A DNA stretch of 64,000 bases, from contig OZ255629.1 of the NCBI GenBank assembly GCA_965276785.1, positions 3,596,001 through 3,660,000 on the forward strand. Reading direction: 5' to 3'. The DNA is from LMUY01 sp965276785. GTDB lineage: Bacteria > Pseudomonadota > Alphaproteobacteria > Acetobacterales > Acetobacteraceae. Below are positions 17,051 through 25,613 of the stretch, piece by piece. The notes under the pieces were generated by a model. It was not told where the DNA came from. It was given only the letters and a program-made list of their open reading frames with translations, and ran no database searches. A program made the translations under genes and the position numbers. Within the stretch, counting starts at the first letter, position 1. Every line of letters starts with the position of its first letter.

Positions 17051-18481
17051 ATGCCTGCCATGAACAAGGCCGTGCTGACCCTTTCAGACGATCTGGCGGC
17101 GCCGGCCCGGCTGCTCGACCTACAGCGCCATGCCGGCCAACACGCCGGCGCTATCCCCGCTAAGCAGCGATTAGCTGTGCTGGCGGCGCTAGACCGCGTC
17201 TTGCGCACCAATCGGACCGCGATTGCCGCCGCCATTTCGGCCGATTTCGGCCACCGTGCGCATCAGGAGACGATACTGGCTGAGATCGTGCCCTCGCTCG
17301 CCGCCATCCGCCATGCCCGGCGGCATCTGCGCCAATGGATGCGGCCAGAGCGGCGCCGAGTGGACATCGGCTTCCGCCCGGGCCGCGCTTTTGTGCAGTG
17401 GCAGCCGCTGGGCTGCGTGGCGGTCGTTTCGCCCTGGAACTACCCGTTGCTGCTCACGGTCAGTCCTTTGGTGGACGCGATTGCAGCGGGGAACCGCGTC
17501 ATTGTCAAACCGTCGGAGTTGGTGCCGCGCTTTTCCGCCCTGTTCGCCCGGCTGATGGCCGAAGTGACCGAACCCGCGCATGTCGGCGTCGTCGAAGGTG
17601 GCCCGGCCATCGGGCAAGCCGTGTGCGCGCTGCCGCTGGATCACCTGCTGTTCACCGGCTCCACCGCCGTGGGCCGCTTGGTCGCACGCGCCGCGGCGGA
17701 GACGCTCACCCCCGTCACGCTGGAGTTGGGCGGCAAATCCCCTGCGCTAGTCTGCCCCGACTTCGACCTGGTGCGGGCCGCAAAGACGATTGCGCAGGGC
17801 AAGCTGTTCAATGCCGGCCAAACCTGCATCGCACCCGACTATGCGCTGGTGCCGCAGGAGCGGATGGAGGCGTTCGCCGCCGCGGCGATGAGCGCGGCCA
17901 CCGCCATGTACCCCCACGTTGAGTCCAACCCGGATTACACCGCCATTATCTCCGCCCGGCACGCCGCCCGGCTAGAACGCTTGGTGCACGAAGCCGAAGC
18001 AGGCGGCGCCCGGGCGCTACGAGCGCCGTCCCAAGGCGCTGGGCAGCGTTTCCCGCCCGTGGTGCTGCTTGGCGCCCCCATCGACAGCGCGGTGATGACC
18101 GAGGAAATCTTCGGCCCCATTCTCCCGGTCATCGGCTACCGCAACCTGGACGAAGCATTGTCCTTTATTGCCGCCCGCCCGCGGCCCCTGGCGTTCTACC
18201 CGTTCACGCGGGACCCGGCGGTGCTCGCCACCGTGTTGGACCGCACGGTCTCAGGCGGCGTCTCGGTCAACACGGTGATCATGCATTGCATCCAGGATGA
18301 CTTGCCGTTCGGCGGGGTCGGCGCGTCCGGCATGGGCGCCTATCACGGCCGGGACGGCTTCCGCCGCTTTTCTCATGCGCGTGGTGTGTTCCAACCGGGC
18401 CGCTTCAGCGCTCTGGAATTCCTTGCACCCCCCTACGGGCGCAAGATGCGCCTGGCGTTGCGGGCCATGCTGCTTCGGTAA
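17051..18481 (+). CDS. Aldehyde dehydrogenase, coniferyl-aldehyde-dehydrogenase type
   Basis: 476 residues, NAD(P)-dependent oxidation of an aldehyde to the acid. Motifs seen: PWNYPLLLTVSPLVDAI, NRVIVKPSE, LFTGSTAVGRLV, the general-base Glu in LELGGKSPALV, the catalytic Cys in NAGQTCIAPDYALV, and EEIFGPILPV. Length and the short C-terminus fit class-3-like ALDHs (coniferyl aldehyde dehydrogenase, fatty aldehyde dehydrogenase). There are several hydrophobic residues but no clear membrane anchor at the C-terminus (RMLRAMLLR-like end). Convergent with ilvD, with 2 bases between the stops. Confidence 0.88.
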   Translation: MPAMNKAVLTLSDDLAAPARLLDLQRHAGQHAGAIPAKQRLAVLAALDRVLRTNRTAIAAAISADFGHRAHQETILAEIVPSLAAIRHARRHLRQWMRPERRRVDIGFRPGRAFVQWQPLGCVAVVSPWNYPLLLTVSPLVDAIAAGNRVIVKPSELVPRFSALFARLMAEVTEPAHVGVVEGGPAIGQAVCALPLDHLLFTGSTAVGRLVARAAAETLTPVTLELGGKSPALVCPDFDLVRAAKTIAQGKLFNAGQTCIAPDYALVPQERMEAFAAAAMSAATAMYPHVESNPDYTAIISARHAARLERLVHEAEAGGARALRAPSQGAGQRFPPVVLLGAPIDSAVMTEEIFGPILPVIGYRNLDEALSFIAARPRPLAFYPFTRDPAVLATVLDRTVSGGVSVNTVIMHCIQDDLPFGGVGASGMGAYHGRDGFRRFSHARGVFQPGRFSALEFLAPPYGRKMRLALRAMLLR

Positions 18482-18483
18482 CG

Positions 18484-20208
18484 CTACTGATCCGGATAGC
18501 TGTGGCTCTCCGCGGCGCCCCCCGGATGGGTGACGGCACCGAGATGGGCGGGCCCCACCAGTTGGGCGTATTTCCAAATCGCGCCGCTGTTGTAGTCGGT
18601 CGTCCGCGGTTGCCAGGTGGCGCGGCGCTCCGCCCACTCGGCGTCAGAAAGCTGCGCGTCGATCGTGCCGGCCGCCGCGTCCAGCACGATCCGGTCGCCA
18701 TCACGCAGCAAGGCAATGGGGCCGCCCACCGCCGCTTCCGGCCCGACATGGCCAACGCAGAAACCGCGGGTTCCGCCGGAGAACCGGCCGTCGGTGATTA
18801 GCGCCACGGCCTCACCCATGCCCTGGCCGTAGATGGCGCTGGTGGTGGAGAGCATCTCGCGCATACCGGGGCCGCCGCGCGGGCCTTCGTAGCGAATCAC
18901 GATGACGTCGCCCGCTTTGTAGGCGCGGGCCTGCACGGCGGCGAAAGCGTCCTCTTCGCAATCGAAGCAGAGCGCCGTGCCCTCAAAGCGTTGCCGAGCC
19001 ATGCCGGCCACCTTCACAATAGCCCCGTCCGGCGCGAGGTTGCCGCGCAAGCCCACCACCCCGCCGGTGGCCGAGAGCGCGCGGGCGACGGGATACACCA
19101 CATCCTGGCCGGTCGGGAACACCACATCCTTCAAGTTCTCGGCCATGCTGCGGCCGGTCACGGTTATGCAGTCGCCGTGCAGCAGGCCGCCATCCAGCAG
19201 CGCCTTCAGAATAACCGGGATGCCGCCGATCTTGTGAACGTCGAACGCCACGTATTTGCCGCCGGGCTTGAGGTCGGCGATGTAGGGGGTGCGGCGGAAA
19301 ATCTCGACCACGTCGTCCATAGTGAAGCGGATGCCCGCCTCGTGCGCCATGGCTGGCAAGTGGAGCCCGGCATTGGTGCTGCCGCCTGTCGCGGCCACCA
19401 CCACGGCGGCGTTCTCGAATGCCTCACGGGTGCAGATGTCGCGCGGGCGCAGGTTCTGCTCGATCAGCGACATCACCGCGCGGCCGCTTTCCGCCGCCCA
19501 ACGGTCGCGGTCCTCGTACGGCGCGGGGGCACCGGCCGAGCCTGGCAGCGCCAGCCCGATCGCCTCGGAGACCGTGGCCATGGTATTGGCGGTGAACTGC
19601 CCGCCGCACGCTCCGGCGGAGGGGCAGGCGACGCATTCCAGTTCGTGCAATTCCTCGTCGCTCATGTGCCCGGCGGCGTGCTGTCCCACCGCCTCGAACA
19701 CGTCCACCACCGTCACGTCGCGCCCCTGGAACGTACCCGGCAGAATGGAGCCGCCATACATGAACACCGAGGGCACGTTCAGCCGCAGCATCGCCATCAT
19801 CATGCCCGGCAGCGACTTGTCGCACCCGGCGAGCCCCACCAGCGCGTCATAGCAATGGCCGCGCACCGTAAGCTCCACCGAATCGGCGATGCAGTCGCGT
19901 GACACCAGCGAGGACTTCATGCCCTGATGGCCCATGGCGATGCCGTCGGTGACGGTGATGGTGGTGAACTCGCGCGGCGTGCCGCCGGATTCGGTCACGC
20001 CGCGCTTAACCGATTGCGCCTGGCGGGACAGCGCGATGTTGCACGGCGCCGCCTCGTTCCAGCAGGTGGCGACGCCCACAAATGGCTGGTTGATGGCGTC
20101 CTCATTCAGGCCCATCGCATAATAGTAGGAGCGGTGCGGGGCCCGGTCGGGGCCGACGGTGACGTGGCGGGACGGCAGGCGGGACTTATCCCAGCGTTTG
20201 GTGAGCAA
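18484..20208 (-). CDS. ilvD: Dihydroxy-acid dehydratase
   Basis: 574 residues. Dehydrates 2,3-dihydroxy-3-methylvalerate/isovalerate in isoleucine, valine and pantothenate synthesis, using an Fe-S cluster. The cluster cysteines are in GVATCWNEAAPCN, LAGCDKSLPG and ACPSAGACGGQFTANTM. The substrate and magnesium motifs (VRGHCYDALVG; TDGRFSGGTRGFCVGHVGPEA in two parts) are present. The start is TTG at 20206-20208 with GGGAG 7 bases upstream; no ATG or GTG exists further upstream in frame. It opens divergently from the chemoreceptor gene. Confidence 0.94.
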   Translation of the reverse strand: MLTKRWDKSRLPSRHVTVGPDRAPHRSYYYAMGLNEDAINQPFVGVATCWNEAAPCNIALSRQAQSVKRGVTESGGTPREFTTITVTDGIAMGHQGMKSSLVSRDCIADSVELTVRGHCYDALVGLAGCDKSLPGMMMAMLRLNVPSVFMYGGSILPGTFQGRDVTVVDVFEAVGQHAAGHMSDEELHELECVACPSAGACGGQFTANTMATVSEAIGLALPGSAGAPAPYEDRDRWAAESGRAVMSLIEQNLRPRDICTREAFENAAVVVAATGGSTNAGLHLPAMAHEAGIRFTMDDVVEIFRRTPYIADLKPGGKYVAFDVHKIGGIPVILKALLDGGLLHGDCITVTGRSMAENLKDVVFPTGQDVVYPVARALSATGGVVGLRGNLAPDGAIVKVAGMARQRFEGTALCFDCEEDAFAAVQARAYKAGDVIVIRYEGPRGGPGMREMLSTTSAIYGQGMGEAVALITDGRFSGGTRGFCVGHVGPEAAVGGPIALLRDGDRIVLDAAAGTIDAQLSDAEWAERRATWQPRTTDYNSGAIWKYAQLVGPAHLGAVTHPGGAAESHSYPDQ

Positions 20209-20353
20209 CTCGTCACTCCCTGTGTGGCATCGGCGGCCTGCCGCTTATCGGCCAGTCGCGATGGCCGAGCAACACGCACGCGCCCAGCCCAAAGTGGTTA
20301 AACAGATATCAACCATTGCGGCTTACAACTCCCTGAACGCGCTAGGAAGCGGT

Positions 20354-21757
20354 ATGGCCGACGCACACACCATTGAAACATTGCTCAATCGACTGACGCG
20401 GCAGAGCGGCCTCCTCAGCCTGGGCGTGGCCGATACCGCCGGGTTCGTCGACGATGTGTCAGGCCGGATCACGTCGCAGGTGGACGAGATCAAACACCTG
20501 CGCACGGCAATCCAGGAGGTTGCCTCCGACAACGCCAGCGTCGCCGTCGCATCGGAGCAAACGCGGCAGCACGCGGGGGGTGCCCGGTCGGATATGGATG
20601 CATGCTACGGCTCGCTGGAGGGAATGGTTGGGGCGATCGTCTCGCTCGCAGACGTGCTCTCCGCGATGGGTCAGGACGGCGCCGTTTTGGAGCAGGCGCT
20701 CGGATCGATCGACAAGGCGGCGCGGCAGATCGCAAACGTGGCGGCCCAAACCAAGCTGCTGGCGTTGAATGCAGCGATCGAGGCGGCTCGGGCGGGTGCG
20801 GCCGGGCTCGGCTTTGCCGTGGTCGCGTCGGAGGTAAGGTCGCTCGCAGCCGATACCGCGGCCGCCACGGAGGCAATCCGTGGCACCGTAGCGACGGTGC
20901 GGTCGAGCGCCCGCGCATTGATCAGCCGCGCGCAACAGAGCACGACCGAAGCCGCCCAAGTGAGCGAGCAAAGCGCGACCGTGTTGAGAATGGTGGGCAG
21001 CAATCGCTCCCGCATGGCCGAAATCAACACCATGACGGACCATATCGCTCAGCGAACGCACACGATTAGCCGCCAATGCGATAGCGTTCGCCAGTCTGTG
21101 GAAGCTATGTCGGGCGATATGGAGCGCTCCACGACCGATTTGTGCCAGGCGCGCGACACGATCCTCAACCTGCTGACCGCGTCGGAGGACATCGCCGCCT
21201 CCACCGCCAATGCAGGCTTCCAGACCGACGACACGCCCTTTTTGACTTGGGTTCAAGCGGACGCCCGCCGCGTAGAAGCCCTGTTCGACGCCGAGCTGGC
21301 GGCAGGCCGGATGAGCCTGGATGACCTGTTTGATGAAGACTATATGCCGATCGCAGATAGCAACCCGGCGCAGCATCTGACCCGTTTTACCGACATGACC
21401 GACCGAGTCCTGTCCGCCATGCTAGAAGAGGCTAAAGCAAGGCACGGCAGGAGCATTTTCTGCATCGCCATCGACCGTAACGGCTATGTGCCGACCCACG
21501 CCGCGTCGCTGTCGCGCCCGCAGTCCGCCGACCCGGCATGGAACCGGGTGTTTTGTCGCAACCGGAGGATTTATCGGGAGAGGCCGATCGCTCGCGCCTC
21601 CCGGGACCGTAAGCCATTCCTGCTGCAGAGCTATCGCCGCCCGATGGAGGGCAACACATTCGTGCCGATTAAGCTTGCCTCTGCCCCGATCGAGCTTCGC
21701 GGCCGGCACTGGGGCGCGTTGGCGCTCGCGTACACGCCGGGGGACGCTAATGGCTAG
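20354..21757 (+). CDS. Soluble methyl-accepting chemotaxis-like protein with C-terminal sensor domain
   Basis: 467 residues from ATG 20354, which has AGGAAG just upstream. ATG 20261 is an alternative, but the stretch between is less GC-rich and looks like promoter DNA. There is no membrane segment. Residues about 30-300 form the coiled-coil signalling domain, with the hairpin tip near ANVAAQTKLLALNAAIEAAR and GFAVVASEVRSLA. The last 170 residues (DDLFDEDYMPI, RFTDMTDRVL, FCIAIDRNGYVPTH, CRNRRIYRER, FLLQSYRRPM, RGRHWGAL) match a cytoplasmic sensor module found at the end of some proteobacterial chemoreceptors. The ligand is unknown. No che genes are nearby. Confidence 0.82.
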   Translation: MADAHTIETLLNRLTRQSGLLSLGVADTAGFVDDVSGRITSQVDEIKHLRTAIQEVASDNASVAVASEQTRQHAGGARSDMDACYGSLEGMVGAIVSLADVLSAMGQDGAVLEQALGSIDKAARQIANVAAQTKLLALNAAIEAARAGAAGLGFAVVASEVRSLAADTAAATEAIRGTVATVRSSARALISRAQQSTTEAAQVSEQSATVLRMVGSNRSRMAEINTMTDHIAQRTHTISRQCDSVRQSVEAMSGDMERSTTDLCQARDTILNLLTASEDIAASTANAGFQTDDTPFLTWVQADARRVEALFDAELAAGRMSLDDLFDEDYMPIADSNPAQHLTRFTDMTDRVLSAMLEEAKARHGRSIFCIAIDRNGYVPTHAASLSRPQSADPAWNRVFCRNRRIYRERPIARASRDRKPFLLQSYRRPMEGNTFVPIKLASAPIELRGRHWGALALAYTPGDANG

Positions 21758-21765
21758 AACCTGAT

Positions 21766-21792
21766 CGCTTCAGGTCGGCTCAACCTGAAGCG
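21766..21792. terminator. Perfect 10-bp inverted repeat after the chemoreceptor gene
   Basis: CGCTTCAGGT (21766-21775), a 7-base loop, then ACCTGAAGCG (21783-21792). It starts 9 bases after the chemoreceptor stop codon and is a good candidate terminator or dispersed intergenic repeat. The flanks CTGAT/ATCAG extend the pairing with a bulge. Confidence 0.65.
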
Positions 21793-21816
21793 TGAATCAG
21801 CCTCTTAAACAAAGGG

Positions 21817-21860
21817 TTAGAGCATTGGCGCTGCGCCTATCAGAAGCAATCATGCTCTAA
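21817..21860. repeat. Inverted repeat TTAGAGCAT...ATGCTCTAA
   Basis: Perfect 9-base arms at 21817-21825 and 21852-21860 enclose 26 bases. AGAGCAT-type palindromes are common between genes in alphaproteobacteria. It lies 10 bases past the end of the decayed DUF2283 gene and could end transcription from that side. Confidence 0.6.
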
Positions 21861-21870
21861 TGCTTCGTGT

Positions 21871-22061
21871 TCACTCGGCAGCAAGCGCCAAGGCTCCGGC
21901 GGCGAGTGTCTGCCGGGCGTTCAGAACCTCGATGGCGACGACACGCCTTCAGAGTCAATATCGAGGACGATACCGGGTGTTACTTCTTCAGACTCCATCA
22001 TGGCGGCAGGAGTTAACCGGAGGTATAGGGCATCAGCATCTTGGTTCTGGTTGGTCTTCAT
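21871..22061 (-). pseudogene. DUF2283 small protein, frameshifted
   Basis: The start (MKTNQNQDADALYLRLTPAA, ATG at 22059-22061) and the core EEVTPGIVLDIDSEG are typical of DUF2283, usually a ~65-residue protein. In frame one it stops early at 21921 after an unrelated tail. The proper ending, VVAIEVLNARQTLAAGALAL followed by AAE and a stop at 21871, is in another frame. A one-base deletion right after DSEG (around 21935-21940) explains both. It overlaps the end of the DUF4258 gene by ATGA. DUF2283 is often paired with DUF4258 in a toxin-antitoxin-like arrangement. Confidence 0.72.
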
Positions 22062-22302
22062 GGCCGAGCTCCGCGGTCGAACAACGCTGTATTAACCAGA
22101 ATATTGTCGCCGTCAGGCCGGTGAGCAACTCGGATAATGCGGGCGCTACGTTCAGCGATGCGCTTGAATGATCTGGTCACCTGGGCTCACTGGGATCAGC
22201 ATGCGTGAAGTTGGGCAGTTGGACCGCTTCGGTGATCCATTCCGCATTCAGACCTCGCTCGCGGATCATTTCGTGAGCGTGTCCCGAAAGGACAATGCTC
22301 AC
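22058..22302 (-). pseudogene. DUF4258 small protein, frameshifted
   Basis: GTG at 22300-22302 overlaps the valS stop. The first frame reads SIVLSGHAHEMIRERGLNAE and WITEAVQLPNFTHADPSEPR, then hits TGA at 22177. The rest of the family pattern continues in the next frame: VTRSFKRIAE, RIIRVAHRPDGDNILVNTAL, FDRGARP, stop at 22058. One lost base near 22180 accounts for the break. DUF4258 proteins are ~80-residue, RelE/BrnT-like in context and suspected toxins, but the activity is not proven. It sits as an apparent passenger right behind valS. Confidence 0.72.
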
Positions 22303-24968
22303 TCGATCCGCTTCAACGCCCCGGCCAGCCGGGCCATCTCAGCCTCGAAGCCCGCGAGCCGTTGGCGGTTCTCCTCCACCACCTCAGGCTTCGCGCGTGC
22401 CACGAAGTCGGGCTGGGCCAGCTTGGCGCGCACCTTGTCTGCATCTGAATTGGTTCTGGCGAGATCGCGCTTCAACCGGCGGCGCTCCGCCTCCAGGTCG
22501 ATCAGCCCCTCCAGCGGCAGCACGATGATGGCCTCGTCCAGCCCGATCTGCGCACTATGCCGCGGCAGCTCACCCGAAAGTGCCACCACCTCGCTCGCCC
22601 GCGCCATCCGGCCCAGCACCTCAGACCAGCGCGCCGCCCGTGCCATCGTCTCTGGCGCGGCATCCCGCAGCAGCACGGGGGCGAGCACGGAAGGCGGCAC
22701 ATTCATCTCGGAGCGCACCGTGCGCACCTCGCCCACCAGCCGCACCAGCCAGTCCAGTTCCGCCGTTGCCCCCGTCGAATCCACAACGGCAACCGGCTCG
22801 GGCCAGGGGGCCGCGATCAGCTCCGCCGCTGGGCCATAACCGAACTCACCCCAGAGCACCGAGGTCACGAACGGCATCACCGGATGCAGCATGCGCAGGA
22901 TCAAGCCGAGCGCGTAGGCAGTGGCCGAGCGCAATTCGGCGTCCGCCGCGAAGGACGGCTTGGCAAACTCGAGAAACCAGTCGCAGAAGATGTGCCAGGT
23001 GAAATGATAACCGGCGGCGGCGTAGTCATCGAAGCGGAATGCTTCAAGCGCCGCGGTGGCCTGCGCAAGCGCGGTGTTGGCGGCATCCAGCACCCACCGG
23101 GCCAGCACGCCCTGCGCGTGCGCCGGGTCGAACGCCGGGTCGGGGCGGATGGCGTTCAGCTCGCATAAGCGCGCAGCGTTCCATAGCTTCGTGACGAAGC
23201 GGCGGTATTCCTCCACGCGCGCCGGCCCCAGTTTCACGTCCCGCCCAGGTCCGGTGAGCGCACAAATGGTGAAGCGCACCGCGTCCGTGCCGTAGTGGTC
23301 GATCATCGCCAGCGGGTCGATCGCGTTGCCCTTGGACTTGCTCATCTTTTGGCCGCGCTCGTCCCGCACCAGACCATGGATGTAGACGGTGCGGAACGGC
23401 ACCTCGCCCATGAAGTGCAAACCCATCATCATCATTCGGGCCACCCAGAAGAAGATGATGTCGAACCCGGTGACCAGCACGTCGCCCGGGTAGTAACGGG
23501 CCAGTTCCGCCGTCTGCCCGGGCCATCCTAGCGTTGAGAACGGCCACAGCGCGGAGGAGAACCACGTATCCAGCACATCCTCGTCCTGCTGCAGCGGCTC
23601 GTCCCGGCCGTAATGCTCCCGGGCCTGGTCGCGCGCCTCCGCCTCCAAACCTGCCACGAACACGGTCCCGTCCGGCCCATACCAGGCGGGGATGCGGTGG
23701 CCCCACCAGAGTTGGCGGCTGATGCACCAGGGCTCGATGTCCCGCATCCAGGCGAAGAACGTGTTTTCCCATTGCCGCGGCATGAACACGGTGCGCCCGG
23801 TCTCCACCGCAGCGATGGCGGGAGCGGCGAGGGTCTTGGCGTCGGCATACCACTGGGTGGTGAGAAAGGGCTCAATCGGCACGCCCGAGCGGTCGCCGTG
23901 CGGCACCTGATGGGTATGCGGCTCGGTGTTCATCAGCAGCCCAAGCCGCTCCAGCTCGGCCACGATGGTCTTGCGGGCGGCGAACCGGTCCTGCCCGGCC
24001 AGCGAGCGGGTCCAGGCCGGATCGGCGATGCCGGGGACTTCGGCGAGTTCTATCTCCGTCAGCGTCACGCAGCCCTCCCAGTCCAGCATCGAGGGCATCG
24101 GCAGGTCGTGGCGGCGGCCCACCGCGAAATCGTTGAAGTCGTGCGCCGGGGTGATCTTGACCGCGCCGGTGCCTTTCTCCGGATCGGAATAGGTGTCCGC
24201 GACAATCGGCACCCTCTGCCCGGTCAGCGGCACGATCGCGCTACGGCCGACCAGCTCCGCATACCGCTCGTCCGCCGGGTGAACTGCGATGGCCGTGTCG
24301 CCCAGCATGGTCTCGGGACGGGTGGTGGCGACCGTGATCCAGCCGTTGCTGCCCTCCACCGGGTAGCGGATGTGCCACAAGCTGCCGCGGACCTCGCGGC
24401 TCTCCACTTCGAGGTCGGAAATCGCAGACTGGAACTTCGGGTCCCAGTTCACTAGCCGGCGGTCCCGATAGATCAGGCCCTGACGGTAGAGCGTGACGAA
24501 CACCTCGCGCACCGCATCCGAGAGGCCAGCATCCATGGTGAAGCGCTCGCGGGCCCAATCGAGCGAGGACCCGAGGCGGCGAAGCTGGCCGGTAATGGCC
24601 CCTCCCGACTCCGCTTTCCAGGCCCAGACGCGTTCGATGAACGCCTCGCGCCCGATCTGCTTGCGGGTCAGCCCCTCGGCGGCCAATTGGCGCTCAACCA
24701 CCATCTGAGTGGCAATGCCGGCATGGTCGGTGCCGGGCTGCCACAGCACGTCGCGGCCCTGCATGCGGCGCCAGCGGATCAGTACGTCCTGCACCGTATT
24801 GGTCAGCGCATGGCCGACATGCAGGATGCCGGTCACATTGGGCGGTGGGATCATGATGGTGAACGGGTCGGCGTTGCTATCCGGGCACGCCGCAAACGCG
24901 CCATTGCGCTCCCACTCGGCGTAAAGAGCGGCTTCAGCCTCGGCGGGGGAAAACGTTTTGTCGAGCAT
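22299..24968 (-). CDS. valS: Valyl-tRNA synthetase
   Basis: 889 residues from ATG 24966-24968 (LDKTFSPAEAEAALYAEWER). Class I synthetase charging tRNA-Val. The HIGH motif is in NVTGILHVGHALTN and KMSKS in GQKMSKSKGNAIDP. The editing (CP1) domain shows TTRPETMLGDTAIAVHP. The anticodon-binding helices and the C-terminal coiled coil (LEAERRRLKRDLARTNSDAD), which is specific to ValRS, complete the protein. An in-frame extension upstream to 25094 is not needed and has no family match. popZ ends 41 bases upstream of the start. Confidence 0.95.
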   Translation of the reverse strand: MLDKTFSPAEAEAALYAEWERNGAFAACPDSNADPFTIMIPPPNVTGILHVGHALTNTVQDVLIRWRRMQGRDVLWQPGTDHAGIATQMVVERQLAAEGLTRKQIGREAFIERVWAWKAESGGAITGQLRRLGSSLDWARERFTMDAGLSDAVREVFVTLYRQGLIYRDRRLVNWDPKFQSAISDLEVESREVRGSLWHIRYPVEGSNGWITVATTRPETMLGDTAIAVHPADERYAELVGRSAIVPLTGQRVPIVADTYSDPEKGTGAVKITPAHDFNDFAVGRRHDLPMPSMLDWEGCVTLTEIELAEVPGIADPAWTRSLAGQDRFAARKTIVAELERLGLLMNTEPHTHQVPHGDRSGVPIEPFLTTQWYADAKTLAAPAIAAVETGRTVFMPRQWENTFFAWMRDIEPWCISRQLWWGHRIPAWYGPDGTVFVAGLEAEARDQAREHYGRDEPLQQDEDVLDTWFSSALWPFSTLGWPGQTAELARYYPGDVLVTGFDIIFFWVARMMMMGLHFMGEVPFRTVYIHGLVRDERGQKMSKSKGNAIDPLAMIDHYGTDAVRFTICALTGPGRDVKLGPARVEEYRRFVTKLWNAARLCELNAIRPDPAFDPAHAQGVLARWVLDAANTALAQATAALEAFRFDDYAAAGYHFTWHIFCDWFLEFAKPSFAADAELRSATAYALGLILRMLHPVMPFVTSVLWGEFGYGPAAELIAAPWPEPVAVVDSTGATAELDWLVRLVGEVRTVRSEMNVPPSVLAPVLLRDAAPETMARAARWSEVLGRMARASEVVALSGELPRHSAQIGLDEAIIVLPLEGLIDLEAERRRLKRDLARTNSDADKVRAKLAQPDFVARAKPEVVEENRQRLAGFEAEMARLAGALKRIE

Positions 24969-25009
24969 AGCCGCCGGTTCTACCGCCTGTCCGGCGCGGA
25001 TAGAAGGCG

Positions 25010-25609
25010 CTAAACCCCGGCGCGTCCCGCCACGCGCTCGATCTCCTGCCGCACGAGGCGCTCGACCAAAGGTGGAAGTTGCAGGTCCAACCAAGCCTTC
25101 AGCATCGGCCGGATTTCCTCGCGAACCAAATCCTCGATCGTGGGACCGCCGCGATATACCTGCGCGCCCCGCTCGCTAGCCAGGGTGCGCAGCAGCGAAC
25201 TGACGGACAATGCCGCAGCCGCTTCCGCCTCAGGCGCCAGCAGGCTCTCGTTGTGCAGGTCGTGCAAGGCGGTTGCGGGCGCTGATACCGGCACCGCGAC
25301 CGGCAGGGTGGGCGCCGGCGCAGGCTCGGGTGCGGCCTCGGACGGGGGCGTAACCAGCATGCCCTCGTCGAGCACCAGAACGTCCTCATCCTCACCGGCC
25401 GACCCGGCGCCTGTCACCGCCTCTGGCGGCAGCGGGGACGGTTCAGCTGCCTGGTTGGCTGGCTCAGCCGGGCGGGCCGCATCGGCAGACGCGCCTGGAG
25501 CCTCGTCCTCGTTGAGAATTCGCCGGATGGAGGCAAGAATATCCTCCATGGACGGATCGGCGCCCGAGGCATCCGACGCAGGCGCGGCGGGAGTGGGCGC
25601 GCGGCTCAT
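25010..25609 (-). CDS. popZ: Polar organizing protein PopZ (DUF2497)
   Basis: 199 residues. The N-terminal helix SMEDILASIRRILNEDE and the C-terminal helices (IEDLVREEIRPMLKAWLDLQ then LPPLVERLVRQEIERV) are the two conserved parts of PopZ/DUF2497. They are joined by an acidic, Pro/Ala-rich disordered middle. In Caulobacter PopZ self-assembles at the cell pole and anchors the ParB-bound centromere; the C-terminal helices drive assembly and the N-terminal helix binds partners. Gene order tolC-popZ-valS is the common alphaproteobacterial setting. Four bases separate it from the tolC stop. Confidence 0.88.
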   Translation of the reverse strand: MSRAPTPAAPASDASGADPSMEDILASIRRILNEDEAPGASADAARPAEPANQAAEPSPLPPEAVTGAGSAGEDEDVLVLDEGMLVTPPSEAAPEPAPAPTLPVAVPVSAPATALHDLHNESLLAPEAEAAAALSVSSLLRTLASERGAQVYRGGPTIEDLVREEIRPMLKAWLDLQLPPLVERLVRQEIERVAGRAGV

Positions 25610-25613
25610 CCGG

